The translations under genes were made by a program, and so were the position numbers. The notes under the pieces are model-generated. The model made no database searches. It worked only from the letters and a program-made list of their open reading frames with translations, and was not told the origin of the DNA. This document shows positions 46,003 through 58,971 of a stretch of 64,000 bases of DNA, piece after piece. This DNA is from Sipunculus nudus (lineage: Eukaryota > Annelida > Sipuncula > Golfingiida > Sipunculidae). Location of the stretch: contig CM049306.1 of assembly GCA_026874595.1 (NCBI GenBank), positions 79,324,142-79,388,141 of the forward strand, written 5' to 3'. Positions within the stretch are counted from its first letter, which is position 1, and each line of letters begins with the position of its first letter.

Positions 46003-47577
46003 ATATTTAATGAATTACGGGCTGAAAACATGATTTTTAAGCACTCAGTGAGTCAGATAGGGCACATATTGTTTCCATTTGGCCTAGAATCTTGTAACCT
46101 GACTTTCAGGGAGGCCCATAAAAATATCCTTGGACACCTAAAATAAATTCATTGTGACCTATTTTCTGAAAAGTCTGTGAAAGAACATAATTTTAACCCT
46201 CTATTAGTCAGATGGGCAGACCTTGTAGCAGCTGGATGAAGCATTAGGTCACTGTAACCTACCGGTATATCTAAGGTCTATTAGCAAAATGCATGATTTT
46301 AAGCACTCTAGAGTCATTTTACCCATTGTTCAAGGAACCTTGAATTCAGCTGAGCGTCATCGCCTATAGGCCACCTGTTTATGCATTACAACGGCGAGTT
46401 CAGTTTTGCTATACTGCCAGCAACCCGACCTCGCAACAAGTGACCCGTTGGTCATGACATTCAGCTGATAAGAACAGTCTATAATGTTGAAATGTTAAAG
46501 TGCTAAAAGCACAAAAGTACACATTACTCGCACAAGATAGGTCACAGTGGCCAAAATTATGGTATGCGCCAATATTTACCAAAGACCTACCTGGATATTA
46601 GGTTAAAGAAATAATTTCTAGGTCAAGCGGTAATGATTTATGCCCTGTTAACTCCTGGCCAGCTGTAATTTCTTATTAAATAAACATACAATAAAGATAT
46701 GCGTGAAAATATGGAAAATGTATCCGCTAGACCAAGAATCATCTTACATCACATCCATGGACTTCCATAAAAAAATCTACTTGTAAACCTGAAATAAGGT
46801 CACTGTGGCTTAAATCCTATGAGCTATGTACATCCAGGGAGGTCCTAGGCAAATCTCCTGTGATTTTTTTTTTGTGTAAAGGTAACCGCCTCCATTTTTT
46901 AATGCTTACTTAACTACATATGTGTACATCTGCAGAATTCCAATCTGGCTTCGTACTACGTGACAGGGCAGTATCACATGCTTCCTCTCATTTTATATCC
47001 TTGCGTTAACCAGGCCAGGTGACTATTGCACCTGCGGACCCTGGGTGCGTAATCATCCCCATTATTGGGTCATACTACCGAGACCCCGAAAGGCGCACTC
47101 GTTTGCAAGTGAAATACGGCCGTTGGGCCGTTGTTAAAATATCGCATGGATCTGTCTGAAATGTGGCAGGCCTATTTATCATAGATAGCCCTTTCAACTG
47201 TGGAAGACTGGTGGCGCCATCTACATTTTCTTTATTTTTTACGCATTATAATTATTATTATTATTATTATTATCATTATTTTGTACTCAGAAATCACAGC
47301 TGGCCAACAGTTATCAAGGCACAAATCGTAACTGCTGACGCAAAAACGTTGCAAGACCCTGCGAGGAAATTGATATTAAATAAAATGATTATAGGTCGAA
47401 AATGATTATAGGTTACAATTTGTGACTTTTCGAGCGGACGGACGGACGACGGACAAATGATGATCGCTTAAGCTCAGATGACCATAGCTAATCTGAGATA
47501 AAAACCGGGGAAAAACTGTGAGTATTTAAGAAATCTTTCTTTCACTGGGCATATCAATTATTCAGTAGAACTTCTGT

Positions 47578-47606
47578 TTAAGGCCACTCTTGGGAAGTGG
47601 CCTTAA
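47578..47606. repeat. Perfect hairpin, 11-bp arms, copy B
   Basis: Identical arms and loop to 36,863-36,891. Confidence 0.85.
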
Positions 47607-48542
47607 TATAGCAAGAGACCAGGCGTGAGGACTGGCATTGAGAAACGTCAGCATTTTTCTGTTTCATAACCTGAATTATTTTCACTTACTGTTTGTCGGT
47701 TCGATCAAATCTTGTTTCCAGTTGTCAGTTTGCGTGTGGTGGTCGTGTGACCAGGTACAAGCACGAAGAAAGGTAAAATTCCGCAGTTTGTCTTTTCCTT
47801 CTTTTATTTTTGGTGACTTAATGATAAGGACTAACTAATTAGCATATGTTAATTAACTGCCCAAACACGATAATAAAGCGCCAATGCACACAGCTTAAGG
47901 ACAAACAAACACACTCGGGTGTAAACCGGGCCATAGCGCATACTAATGAGGTTGAACCGAGCGTTGAGACTTGGCTAGCTGTCAATCATGTTCCCGTCCT
48001 AATGGTAGACCTAAATCAGGCACTCGTTGGTAAATATGAATGTTGAGCATAATAATTATGTAAAACAGGGTCTCTGGACATGCAAATCACCGAGCTTCGA
48101 TCACTGGCCGTAATCCTGGCGAAAACTTGCCATCCGGTCCCCGTAATATGGATTAGAGGAGGCGTTACCGTAATGGACAACAAATCGATCATGAAATGTA
48201 CCGGCGTAATACTCGGGACCAGGAATTCTTTCCGTTATTGAGGCGTGCCAGTAAGTAGGAGTTGTACATTAAATATTAGGATGGTTCCCTCTTTGAAATA
48301 TAATTGTATCCGCTAATATTTCATTTCCCTATATACCTTTACACATGCATTTAAACTAAACTTTGACCGGCTGCGATCAGTGGCGCGAAAGAAAACATAA
48401 TACAGCCTCCCGTGCTACCATAATAAAAGAAGATGGCAACCTAAGTAAATTTATTTATAATTCATTCCAAGTGAATTCTGCTAAACTGATTGCCAGTGTT
48501 ATCGTATACACAATATCTCCGGTCAAGTGGTAGGTCTTATTA

Positions 48543-48872
48543 GGCCAAAATAAAAAAAGGTATGGTGCACTTTTTTTCAGAAATCAATGCGGGCGGGCGG
48601 TTTTTTTTATTTTTAATTTTTTGCTATGTTTCGATAAAAATGACAAATGATTAGGGAAAAGCATGATAATAACAGATTTATTTTGCTAAACAAGTAAAAA
48701 CCCTAAATAAAAAAAGGAAATTGTATGATTTTATCACCTAGAAAGAAATGTCCGAGCGGTTGCAGCACAAAATTGGTAGGTTTCTATTGAAAATCAAAAT
48801 AAAAATGTTTAATGCGGGGGTTTAAAATTGATGCGGGCGGTGCCTGAGTACCATACCTTTTATTTTTTGGCC
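48543..48872. mobile_element. PIF/Harbinger-type MITE, copy B
   Basis: Same element and same TTA flanks as 37,826-38,161, carried by the duplication. Confidence 0.75.
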
Positions 48873-49566
48873 TTATGATAACCGGATACCTATGTATTGT
48901 ATTTATCATACACAGGGATGACAGAATTAGAGCAGATGAGAAAAGAAACTTGTCAACTGGAGCGATTTCGCTGGGATACGGTCACAATGGACAAATGGCT
49001 AATAAGATCATTCACATTTAATCAGGTGACTATGTAAAAGTATGATAACCATGGTATAACCTTGGATGGTTTTGTCTGTGTGTGCAGAAAAAAAAACAAA
49101 AGTTTGGCGGCTTTGTTTAAACTAGCTTAATGAACTCTTTCTCTCATATCTCGATCTCTCTCACACACACAAACTTACGCTATATATCTTCCGGATACCC
49201 TATAGTGTTCGGGTGCACAGTCCGATTCCTACTTCATCTACACTTTAAAGCTGGCTTCATGTCAGGCTTAAAAAACAATTTGTTAGAAATGAAGCACTGA
49301 GCAGAGCACATGCAAGGTGTCTCTTTACACTGTAATCATCAATCCTACAAGGGCCTTCGACGCTATCAACAAGATGATTCTTTGCATTATCCTTGGGTGT
49401 ATCGGATGTCAACAGACATTTGTTAAGAATATTGGTAAGAATATTGTGTAATGGGCGGTGCACCCGACATAGTCAACACCTTCATCTGCTTACTGTCTAC
49501 AGGAGATTGACGTCATGAAATAGATGGACCTCTGGTATCATCTAGATGGCTACTCTCGTACTACCT

Positions 49567-51801
49567 CAGGGGCGTAGCCAGAGGGGGGCCGCAGGGGGCC
49601 ATGCCCCCCCCCCCCAAATCCTGGTGGTATCTTTACTCCCCGTCTTCCCGGAATATCACTCAGTCTAATAATGATAAACATTTTTAAAACACAACCATGA
49701 AAATCCATGTCACTGATATCTGCAGTTTCGGGACTTATTTTCTATACATTTTATTAGGTTTGATCCTGCAGACATTTCTTTGGCTCAGCTGACTACGATC
49801 ATCTGAGCTATATAGCGATGGTCCTGCCTTCCGTCGGTTAACATGTAAACCGTTTTAAATTGCTGGAGCTAGGAATACAAAATGCAATATACAGTTAGAT
49901 GTCCTTAAGCTCTCCTACCAAACCCAAAACTGGGTCACTGCGACTTTGTTCACTTGAAAAAATTAAGGAAAAACCTCCGTTTTCCAGTAAAAGCCTGCTG
50001 TTACACTTCAAGAGTTTCCCTTTTAAAATAACAGACGTTTTGTTTATATTTGGCATAGATAATCCTCTATCGATTTCCTGTGTACATGCATAAAATTAGT
50101 CATTACAAATTGGCATAATTTTTAGAAGTTATGGATCTGAACATAATGTACCTTGTCGAAACATCAGGAAATATGTTTTCTCAATAAACAAGGAAACTGT
50201 TAAAGCTTAAAGCTTTTTTTTCAAGGATAAAAGTTTATCTCATCAAACTTTAATCGTATGCCAGAAGATAGATCAGATATTTTTTTTCAAGTTATTAGCA
50301 TAAATATAATACTAGTAACTATACCTTAAATTTTGCTCAAATTTGACCATGGACATTTTTTACCCTGTAAGAACTGATCATTTTTTTTCACAGAAAAAAA
50401 AACACATCATGATTTATTCTATTGAAATCTGAAAGAAATTATTCATTTACAGTAGCTTTATTTCAAGTTCTCAGACACCATGTGTAGTATAGTTTATATC
50501 AAGTCAACCCAGCCCGGTAAGGTGCAGCGAGTGTCGGAGCCCTCACCTAGTCACCTGTATTGGAACTTACTTTAGTCAACGCAGCTAGCTCCCGTTGCTC
50601 AGCAGAGCTAGGCTTCTCCTACAACCCCCCTTCTCAATGGAGAGGATGTATAAATAAGTTATGTTATATGTTATTATTTTCTAGGTTAAATTATTTTTTT
50701 TTCTAGACTATTTATAGATAGTGGATTTTTTTCTGTATTACATGCATGGGGTTACAATGAGTGCACATTGAATTATTAGTGTTTGGTTTTGCTGTAAAAG
50801 ATTGAATGTACATGTTGAGAGGAACTAATTGCTACAGAAGAGGTACAAACTGTTTGCTTTTATTTTTTAACATGTGTGTCAGTATATAATTATAGTTGAG
50901 TTAATATTTAGTATAATGATGTTATTTGTTCCTAATCTAAGCAGGAGTGCCTATACCTGATTTGAAAAGGGTATTTCTTACCAATTTTACTCATTTTTTT
51001 TTATTTTAGTAAATAAAATGAAGCATGTACATTGAACTAAAACCCTATGTATAAACCTTTTTTGGGGGGAATAGTGATTCAAGGAATAATCTAGAATATA
51101 CCATATTTTAGCGTTTCATCTTTAAAAAATAATTTTCTTTTCAGTTAAGTTAAAGCACTTTATGATTTAAAAAAGTAGTAAAATAAATTTGTATGCTCAA
51201 TCTGATATGACCAAACTGAGGATAAATAATGATGCAGCTTATAATTCTAAATTAACCTATATTTGCAATTTTTTTTTTTTTGGTATTACATATTTGTCAT
51301 ATTTGTAAATATGAAAATTCAATATGATAACATTTATTCATTAAAAAATCGTGACTTCCCTGCCAAACATGGATATGCTAAAAAATGGTTTAATATTAAT
51401 ATAAAATTTCCCTGTCTCAGCAGAAAGTAAAATAAAGCTATCAGTCGTTTTTGTCAAAATGTGTCTATCTGTAAATATTTCTTATGCAACACGGCATCTC
51501 AGAAACCTATACTGCATGGTTCCATGGTAGTCATGTCAGATTATTAGTTTGGCAATCAAATATTTGGTATTTGATTATCACCAATAACAGGATCATGTTC
51601 TCTGAATTTTGGTGATGCTAATATATAAAAACAATAACAATGGGAATAAGTATATTTTACATTTGCTTACAACTTACAAAATATACCTGACCGCCGTGAC
51701 CCATGGGTCCCCTTTTTATATATGTATATTCATTATATATATATATATATTGCCTTTGCCAAATATTTCGGCCCCCTCCCTCAATTCTGGCTACGCCCCT
51801 G
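49567..51801. mobile_element. hAT-like non-autonomous element, copy B
   Basis: Duplicate of 38,855-41,077. It has a shorter TA tract near 51,735, a C6 instead of the C14 run, and about 28 extra bases near 50,730-50,758. Confidence 0.6.
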
Positions 51802-52584
51802 CGACCGCTCCTTTTATCCAGAACAAAGACCCCATTAAGATCCTCCAGGAAACACTTTGCACCTCAGATCGTGCGCTCATGACAACAGCCACTCATGACC
51901 ACAGCCATGATACACATGACAAAGGATTATTGGACTGATAACCTACTTTAAGTCATTACACTAGTCTGTATACAGACGTCTACACTTTAGAGCTGGCTTC
52001 ATGTCAGCGGCTGTCTATCAATCATTCTTCGATATGTAAGTTCTGGAGACACCCAAATCCCAATCCGTCTATTTAAATAGGCCTATCGGAATAGGCTATA
52101 GTACTGCACTGCAATGGGGATCCTTCCTATTGCACTGCCATCGGTGTAAACAGCCACGAAAGAAGTGGTAACCTACCCAAGCATAAGGCAGGAGCATCAT
52201 GAGATCAAAGTACATGGAAAGCGCCATCTATCGCGATTCAGGAAATGTACGGGAAAATAAAATAAAATTCAAACCGACAGAAATTGGTATAAACAGGCAA
52301 ATTTCTCCTTCTTTTTTTATTAAAAATACTCCTTTTTTTAACATGACACACCTGTATCTCTCCTAATTACAGCCATAGGAGAATATCAAATTGCCAAGAT
52401 ATATGGTCATGCCAGAGTTCTTATTTACTCACGCCATGCAGTAGGTGACATATTTTCTATGGTCTTTAGCCGACGTCAGGTGCCGTTTTTTGTTTTGCAG
52501 ATAACACCAACGGTCCAGTCAATAACCACGGTTGTTCAGTACATAGTTTGGTCACATTAGGTTTGCTTCTGACGAGTAGAAATC
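51802..52584 (+). promoter_or_regulatory. Upstream region of ADGF copy B
   Basis: Closely similar to 41,078-41,860. Differences are scattered, so the two genes probably keep similar proximal control. Confidence 0.25.
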
Positions 52585-55500
52585 ATGGGGGCGCAACATG
52601 TGGTATCGCTGGCAGCACTTTTCACCTTGCTAGTCGCAGCAAGTTGTTTCCCCAGAAATGAGTATGAATACGCGATTAACCGAGACTGGCTGAAGTTTGA
52701 GGAGAGCCTTTTCCGCCTGAAAGATACGACATTGACACCGGTACGTACTATGTATTTTTAATCCAGCAAACTTAACATTATCGGTCGGTCATATTTCTTC
52801 TTTTTCAATCATCTATTTAATTTATGTACGACACTAACGAGTTATTGAAATGTGTATCGTAGGAAAAAATCACCTTCATTGCCTTCATTAGGGCAATTTA
52901 TGGCAGCAGGATTATAAATTATGTGTGTAAAAGTTACAAATAAACTTGAGATGTTGCGTTTCAAGTTCCCAAAAACGTAGCGTAAATTGCTTTGTATGTT
53001 TGTGCAGCAATAACCACAAATGACTTTAAATGGCGCCCAAACGAGATCAATGTTCGTCTTACGGATCAGCATGATAAAGAACTGAAATAAGGTCACTCCG
53101 AGACTATCAATGGCTGCCTCCGCCTGTCCTTGGCATATTGCACTTCCTCATTAATATTATTTCTGTGCGATTTTGGGGAGCGTTGTGATCGATAGTAAAG
53201 AGCAATGCTGCAGCCTTTGATCTCTGATTAAACAGGCAACAGTAAATAGCAGTAGTTGTGGCTGATTCCTGCTCTCCGGTTTCAACTATGTGATGACGCA
53301 TCGTCCGCCGTCCACTGTCATTTCCCTACTTTTTGCTAATCGCTGAAACAGTTTGCATTTAGCGTACAATTAAAGCACGGTGTTCTCTGCTGTTTTCCAA
53401 CGCTTCTTATTAAAATACAGTCACCACACGGTGAATTACACTTACAAATACTTTAGTTGTTTATTTTTCAATCAAAAGATGTATTGCAGACACACCAGTT
53501 TTTACCATAATAAGCAAAGATGCTGAATATGTTTCATTTTAGGATGAGGCCACAGTGGACCAGTACCTGAGTTACCTGAAATGGCAGGAGTTTCAGGCCA
53601 CACGGCCGGCAATCCCGCCCCTTCGGCCAATAGAGGAAACCCTTCCTTACATCCTGCAATCTGAACTTTTTCAAGTCTTAAAACCACTGCCGAAAGGAGG
53701 TGATATGCATGGCCATGAGAGTGAGTCTACATGCAAACACAACAAACATATGATTGTGTCCTTCAGAGACCGATAACTCTTAATTTTCTGTCTGGGACAA
53801 CCAATAATTACCTCATATTAAGCAATTTTGAAATGTTTATATATCGCTTATTTTCTTTTTTTATAGATCATATGTTGAGTAAACGAGTGCTACTTGACAT
53901 AGTTTGGGAATCGGAAGATTTTCAGCACCTGTACATGTTACCTGAGAATGCATCAACTCCGTATCGGCTCGACTTCTTCATTAATCCTCCAGAAGGGGAA
54001 GGCTGGTTTAACGTCAGAGACAGCGGTTTATCCAAAGAAGACATCTACCGGACCCAAGTGTTCATTGAAATCATGGACGACAATGCCAAACGGTACCCCA
54101 CGGACAGCCGGGAACGATGGAAGCAAATGAATCCTCTTTGGGGTAGAGGTTCGTATCAGCTAATCAGCAATGTTAAGATCAGACCAGAGTACGTGTGGAA
54201 AATGTTAGAGACTGCAATGGAAGATGGGGTACAATACATGGAGACTCGACGTAGTTTGGGAGGTTATATGTACGTGCTGGACCCCTCTCCAGAATACGAA
54301 CCAAACAACGGTAAACATGTAATTGATGTGTATGATGGAGAACTCGATGTCAATATTACCTTTGATGTGGTGTCAAATTTTACACAACACCATCCGTCCT
54401 TCATTGGTTATAAGAATATCATACTTTCGAGTCGCTGGAGACCCGCAGACCAGATACAACAAGAATTAGAACGCGCGCTCAGATTCCATCAGAAGTTTCC
54501 AGATAAAATCGTTGGCTACGATCTGGTGTCAGAAGAGGATAATGGCCGTTCCCACCTCTTCTTCTTAAAGAACTTTCTAACCCTTTACGATGATCAGACA
54601 CAAAGAAGTAAGATTGATTTGTACTTACACACAGCAGAGACTAATTTCCCAAATGACTTGCGCACGAGTGACCCTGACGACGACCCAGTTGCAACTTTGG
54701 AGAATACATATGAATCTATCCTCCTTGGTGCCAACAGAGTGGGTCACGGCATTGGTTTCTTCAAGCATCCGTATTTACTGGAGATTATCAAGGAGAGGCG
54801 AGTTGCCATAGAAACATGCCCAGTCAGCAATCAGCTTCTTGGATTTATGGCAGATTTGCGAAATCACCCTGCACTGAACTACATCCGCTCTGGGATACCT
54901 GTTGTAATGGGATCAGACGATCCTGGGACCTTTGGGTACGACCATTTCACCGTCGATTGGTACATGGCTTTTTTGGGATGGGGCCTCGACTTGGCCGACC
55001 TTAGGCAGTTAGCAAGAGATTCGTTAAACCACAGTGCTCTGGACGTGCAGGAGAAAGTTGAAGCCTTCATCAAATGGGAACTCAGTTGGACGCAGTTCAT
55101 CACAGACACACGAGTTCGCGCCTGTTCCACAACCTTTCCTGGTCCTCCAGTGTTTTCTCGCATACTCCCTGATGAAGGAAGTCTGGATGATCCTACGAAG
55201 GTCTATATATTTGGCCATGGATTTGAAATTGGTATTTGCAGAATTGTGCTCTGCCGGTTCGGGGACCTTATATCTCCAGCTACTAGATTGGTATCAAATC
55301 AGCTGATCATCTGCGATTCTCCAGTGCCCATTGCGTCAAAAATAAAGGAAGAATCGAATGACTACAGATATCATCCGAAATTTGGTTTCTTGACGAAAGG
55401 CTCTCAGAAGACTAATAAACAGGACACCACTGTTCCAGTCCTGGTTTCATTTGACGGAGGCCAGAACTTTGTCGATGTGGGTCACAACTTTACATATAGA

Positions 55501-55611
55501 TACAACACGTATATACCACAACAGAATGAGGTGCACTCTCGGGGCACGGCCTTGGGTTCACTTATGGGTTTTACTGTTCTTTTAATCCGATTGGTTAATT
55601 ATCTGATCTAA
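52585..55611 (+). CDS. ADGF/ADA2-type adenosine deaminase with TIG domain, copy B (3 exons)
   Basis: Tandem paralogue of the gene at 41,861 with the same exon plan: 52585-52740, 53543-53720 and 53867-55611, also 692 residues. All zinc-binding and catalytic residues are kept (HGH, HTAE, GHG, SDDP), as are the TIG-like domain and hydrophobic tail. By eye the proteins differ at six sites: V3A, H298L, F361I, Y480F, I678M and P686R, A to B. P686R puts an arginine inside the C-terminal hydrophobic stretch, which could weaken anchoring. I count seven synonymous changes in exon 3, so the copy looks constrained. A longer reading frame opens inside intron 2 at 53,731, but it would skip the HGH exon and is not the likely start. 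Conserved splice sites suggest a working gene, unless the second copy is an assembly duplicate of the other allele. Confidence 0.88.
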
Positions 55612-55747
55612 TTAAAATGAAAAAGAAGCCACAGCTTGGTTCCACAATTAGCGGAGCTACCACTAACATATAATGTAATCGGTTAGTGGCAATATAACCT
55701 TCCATTATCTCGAATTATACTATGATTGTTCCCCATTCGTATAGTCA

Positions 55748-56263
55748 TTAAAGGGGCCTAATCACCTATAAAGCATGTTGAATTAACATGAAAAAAAGCT
55801 GCTTCCCTTTAAAATAAAGTCTGAACCTGCAAAAATATTGCCTTGAAATCGTTTGCTTACTCCTGTAAACGAGTGTTAAAAACGAGACCGGGCGCGATCA
55901 TATGTGTCAACATAAACACAGCGCCTTGGGCTGTGTGCTTTGCAGAGCCACAATACGTGTCAATCAGGAGGTCCCCTAACTGACTTAGCCCAAAAAAATA
56001 TAATACATGTTCCCGGAGGGTGAAACACCGCATTTTGTGGCTCCCAATTGGAAGACCAGTCACGCGGCCTTGTTATCTTAAACATACACACGTGGACTGT
56101 GTTTATCAACACGCAGAGCCATTACAAGGGGATAAAGAGCCGTGTGCGAGGTACTGAGGTTGGTTGCTGGGATGGTTTTGCTGGGATACTTTCGTATAAA
56201 GCAAAACTGAACTGATAGTGTGAAAGAATAGGCTCAATATTGCTCCTGATTATGTCTCTTTAA
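55748..56263. mobile_element. TTAA-flanked MITE downstream of ADGF copy B
   Basis: Duplicate of 45,044-45,559. Its left end TTAAAGGGGCCTAATCACC pairs better with the right end (about 14 of 17). AATAAA lies at 55,813-55,818. Confidence 0.55.
55813..55818 (+). terminator. AATAAA, likely poly(A) signal of ADGF copy B
   Basis: Same position relative to the stop codon as in copy A. Confidence 0.4.
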
Positions 56264-56375
56264 GTTCGGAAAGAAAGACTGAAGCGTCTTTCAGTTTACA
56301 TATCTGTATAAGAGAAACAGGAATAATACTATGTATATATAACCAAATCATTAGTACAAAATAAAGTAGACTTTA

Positions 56376-58615
56376 TGAATAATTAATTGTGTATTTCCTG
56401 CTTTATGTTAAGATATTTTTGAAAGAAGCTGCCTATGGGTATTTGATTCCAAGTTCGTTTTCCTCTATATTTGAAACGAAGTGTACATTGTATATAAGTT
56501 ATTGACCATTATGCCTCGATTTAGAGCTAGACGTCTGGTGTCTGGGAGACGCTGCTTCTGGAGATTCGAAGGAAATCTGGCGTGCACGCTATGTTTATGT
56601 TTGCGCCATTTATCTCGTCCGAAGCAAGCTGATTTCTTAACGTGTACAGAAAAAGAAAACGGTCTTATGACAAAATACTGGCAGATATTATAATATTTTT
56701 AAAGGAAAAAAAAACCTCAATTCCATTTTTAATTAACTTACCAAGTAAGAACCAGCATAGAAGTTGAAGCTAAAAGAAGAATGTCTTACCGCCTTCTGAT
56801 GGATAGCTACTATGTGAATAACAATGAATATAATAGAACAAAACTGGAACCTTTCCTAGACTTCAGGCGAAAATACGAACGACATCTGTCATATAAAATT
56901 GCAGTCTTTGGAACTGGCACTTACAGCATTAAGATAAAGACACTTAATCTGATGAACTCCTCTTGATAAGAAATTTGAAAGACATACGTATTCTACAAGT
57001 CTCTTTTGATATCCTTTTCTGTGATTTGTAACACTTTCGTGCAAGACAAACTACCTCGGACCTCATCCCCGGTCTTAAAAGAAATTTGCAGTATCTTCTC
57101 ACAGTTACCTTTATAAACTAAAAATCCTTCTTTCTCCCTCGCCTTATACAAAATATCATGAAAAACTCTAACAACAGTACAACGAAATCATCTTGATTCC
57201 ATAGTAATCTGCTCGAGTAATCAGGGCCACAATTTAGTTTGCATTTCTCTGTCTAAATATCAAAGAGGAACTCTTGTCAAAACAAGGCCCATTTAATTAT
57301 TCCCTTGCCTTGACGTTCGATTCGCTGCTACATATAATTGGATGGTTTATGGTCTGGATGGATACCGACATGGATCTTTACATATTCCTAATCTTACCTA
57401 CGTGTTCCAGGTGTCGAGGGAAACAGAAATCCAAGAGCCGTCTGAGCATTTGTATCTTGTCATAGATAGTGTGTTCCTATAAAGACTGCATGGATTGTTT
57501 TTATGCCTACGGGAAGTGGTCGGCATTGTTAAGCTTTTGAAAGAGAAGTTTTGAACGAAGTATTGAACACACGTTGAATGCTTCTGTTTCTTTCTGTTTA
57601 TTGCAAAATGACCATTTAGTCGTGAAATATCTTGACGTATTGTATAATTGAAGCGTAGCAATCAGCTTGTGATGGCTATAAATGGCAGATCAACTTTACC
57701 CCCCCCCCCCCCCGAATCTGGATCAGCTACTGCAAACATACTTTATTTATACTTCATTTGTAGACCTACTCTGAACATGAGGAACAATGCCTTTAATATA
57801 TTCAGAATGACTCTGATTGCATGTATATATTTGATAAAACATATCTTAATAGCTATTTTCACGACATTTTACTATCCGCTTATCACTCATTCTTGTAAAC
57901 CCTTTGCCAATAGCCCATCCAGATGTTTGACGAAAATTACAATATTCGTCTAAGGCATTACTATGAAAGACAATTTTTTATGGCCCTAGGTGTTGTGCAG
58001 CTGAGTATCCATGAATACTAGGTCTACACGACTGGGAAGGCATCAGCCGACAAGGCTAACTTAATTGTTAGAATTATCAGGATCTTATAGTGAAGATTAG
58101 TGACGGAATTATCTATATAACTACATTGTAAGAAATCTTGGTTTTATGTGGCTGTTAGAGAGCATATAAGTAAAGTATGTACCGCGTCATATCTCATGTT
58201 GAAAAGATTGATTAGGGTGGTCCGTTACATATATACAGATATATTAGGAACGTTTTAGCTCAATCATTAGTCATGAGTAATGTATAGATTATTGCAGTAT
58301 GTGCTTCTCATAGGGAATTGATAAAATCGTTTCTGATCTTTTTAAAACGTGTGGTAGCCTTGTAATGGGTATGAAAAAAACATGACCAAATCTCGCCCCC
58401 TATTTACTGATTCTAAGCCCTTCTATGGCTTAAATAGAGATTCTATACAGCTGGCAAAATACTGATTCCTGCCAGGTATAGTTTGTCTTCAACTCTATAT
58501 TGCTGTATCGCACAAGTAGCTTCTATATAGGCTTTGAAATGCTAACAGATGGCTTGTCAATTGACTTGTTTAAATCAGCACCAAAGATTAATTTACTTAA
58601 AATATGTCATAATTG
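56376..58615. other. Intergenic DNA, no gene recognised
   Basis: Unique DNA beyond the duplication. Frames at 56,481, 56,781, 57,274 and 57,648 show no domain. A C15 tract lies at 57,699-57,713. Confidence 0.45.
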
Positions 58616-58971
58616 TTAGAGGGGCCCAATCACGTATCTGACCTTTATAAACTACAGGTAATCCCTTGGAGCTTACATAAAAATAGGCCAGAAAATGTGT
58701 ATATCACCGCACACAGGCTGCTTATTTTGTTTATATGGTGTTTTTAATATGTTGGGGCCCGCCAAAATAAAACAAATTCAACAATGGCACTTTAATTGGC
58801 AGCAAGTTAGATAAGCCAGAGCTTTCCGAATGGCGTTTTAAAACAAATGGCCTTTTAAGAACTTTATATACACAACCAAAATTACCCTTAGCTCGATCAT
58901 TAATATATACACAGAGGAAGCCAGAAATCACATAATTCTTTTTCCAAAGGTGGGTGAATGGGCACCTTTAA
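58616..58971. mobile_element. TTAA-type MITE, separate insertion
   Basis: The left end TTAGAGGGGCCCAATCAC and the reversed right end TTAAAGGTGCCCATTCAC agree at 15 of 18. The left end is nearly that of the MITEs next to the ADGF genes, but the interior differs. Confidence 0.7.

Larger units (their letters stand above)
45672..56375 (+). repeat. Segmental tandem duplication, unit B (about 10.7 kb)
   Basis: Direct copy of unit A. By the ADGF stop codon the offset has fallen to 10,706, mainly because about 310 bp (A 35,834-36,148) is missing. Homology ends after AGTAGACTTTA near 56,375; in unit A the same words run straight into the start of unit B. Confidence 0.95.

Noticed and set aside
53731..53871. 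Upstream extension of the ADGF copy B exon 3 frame
   Set aside because: It reads through intron 2, lacks the HGH zinc motif and is not open in copy A; the three-exon model fits both copies.
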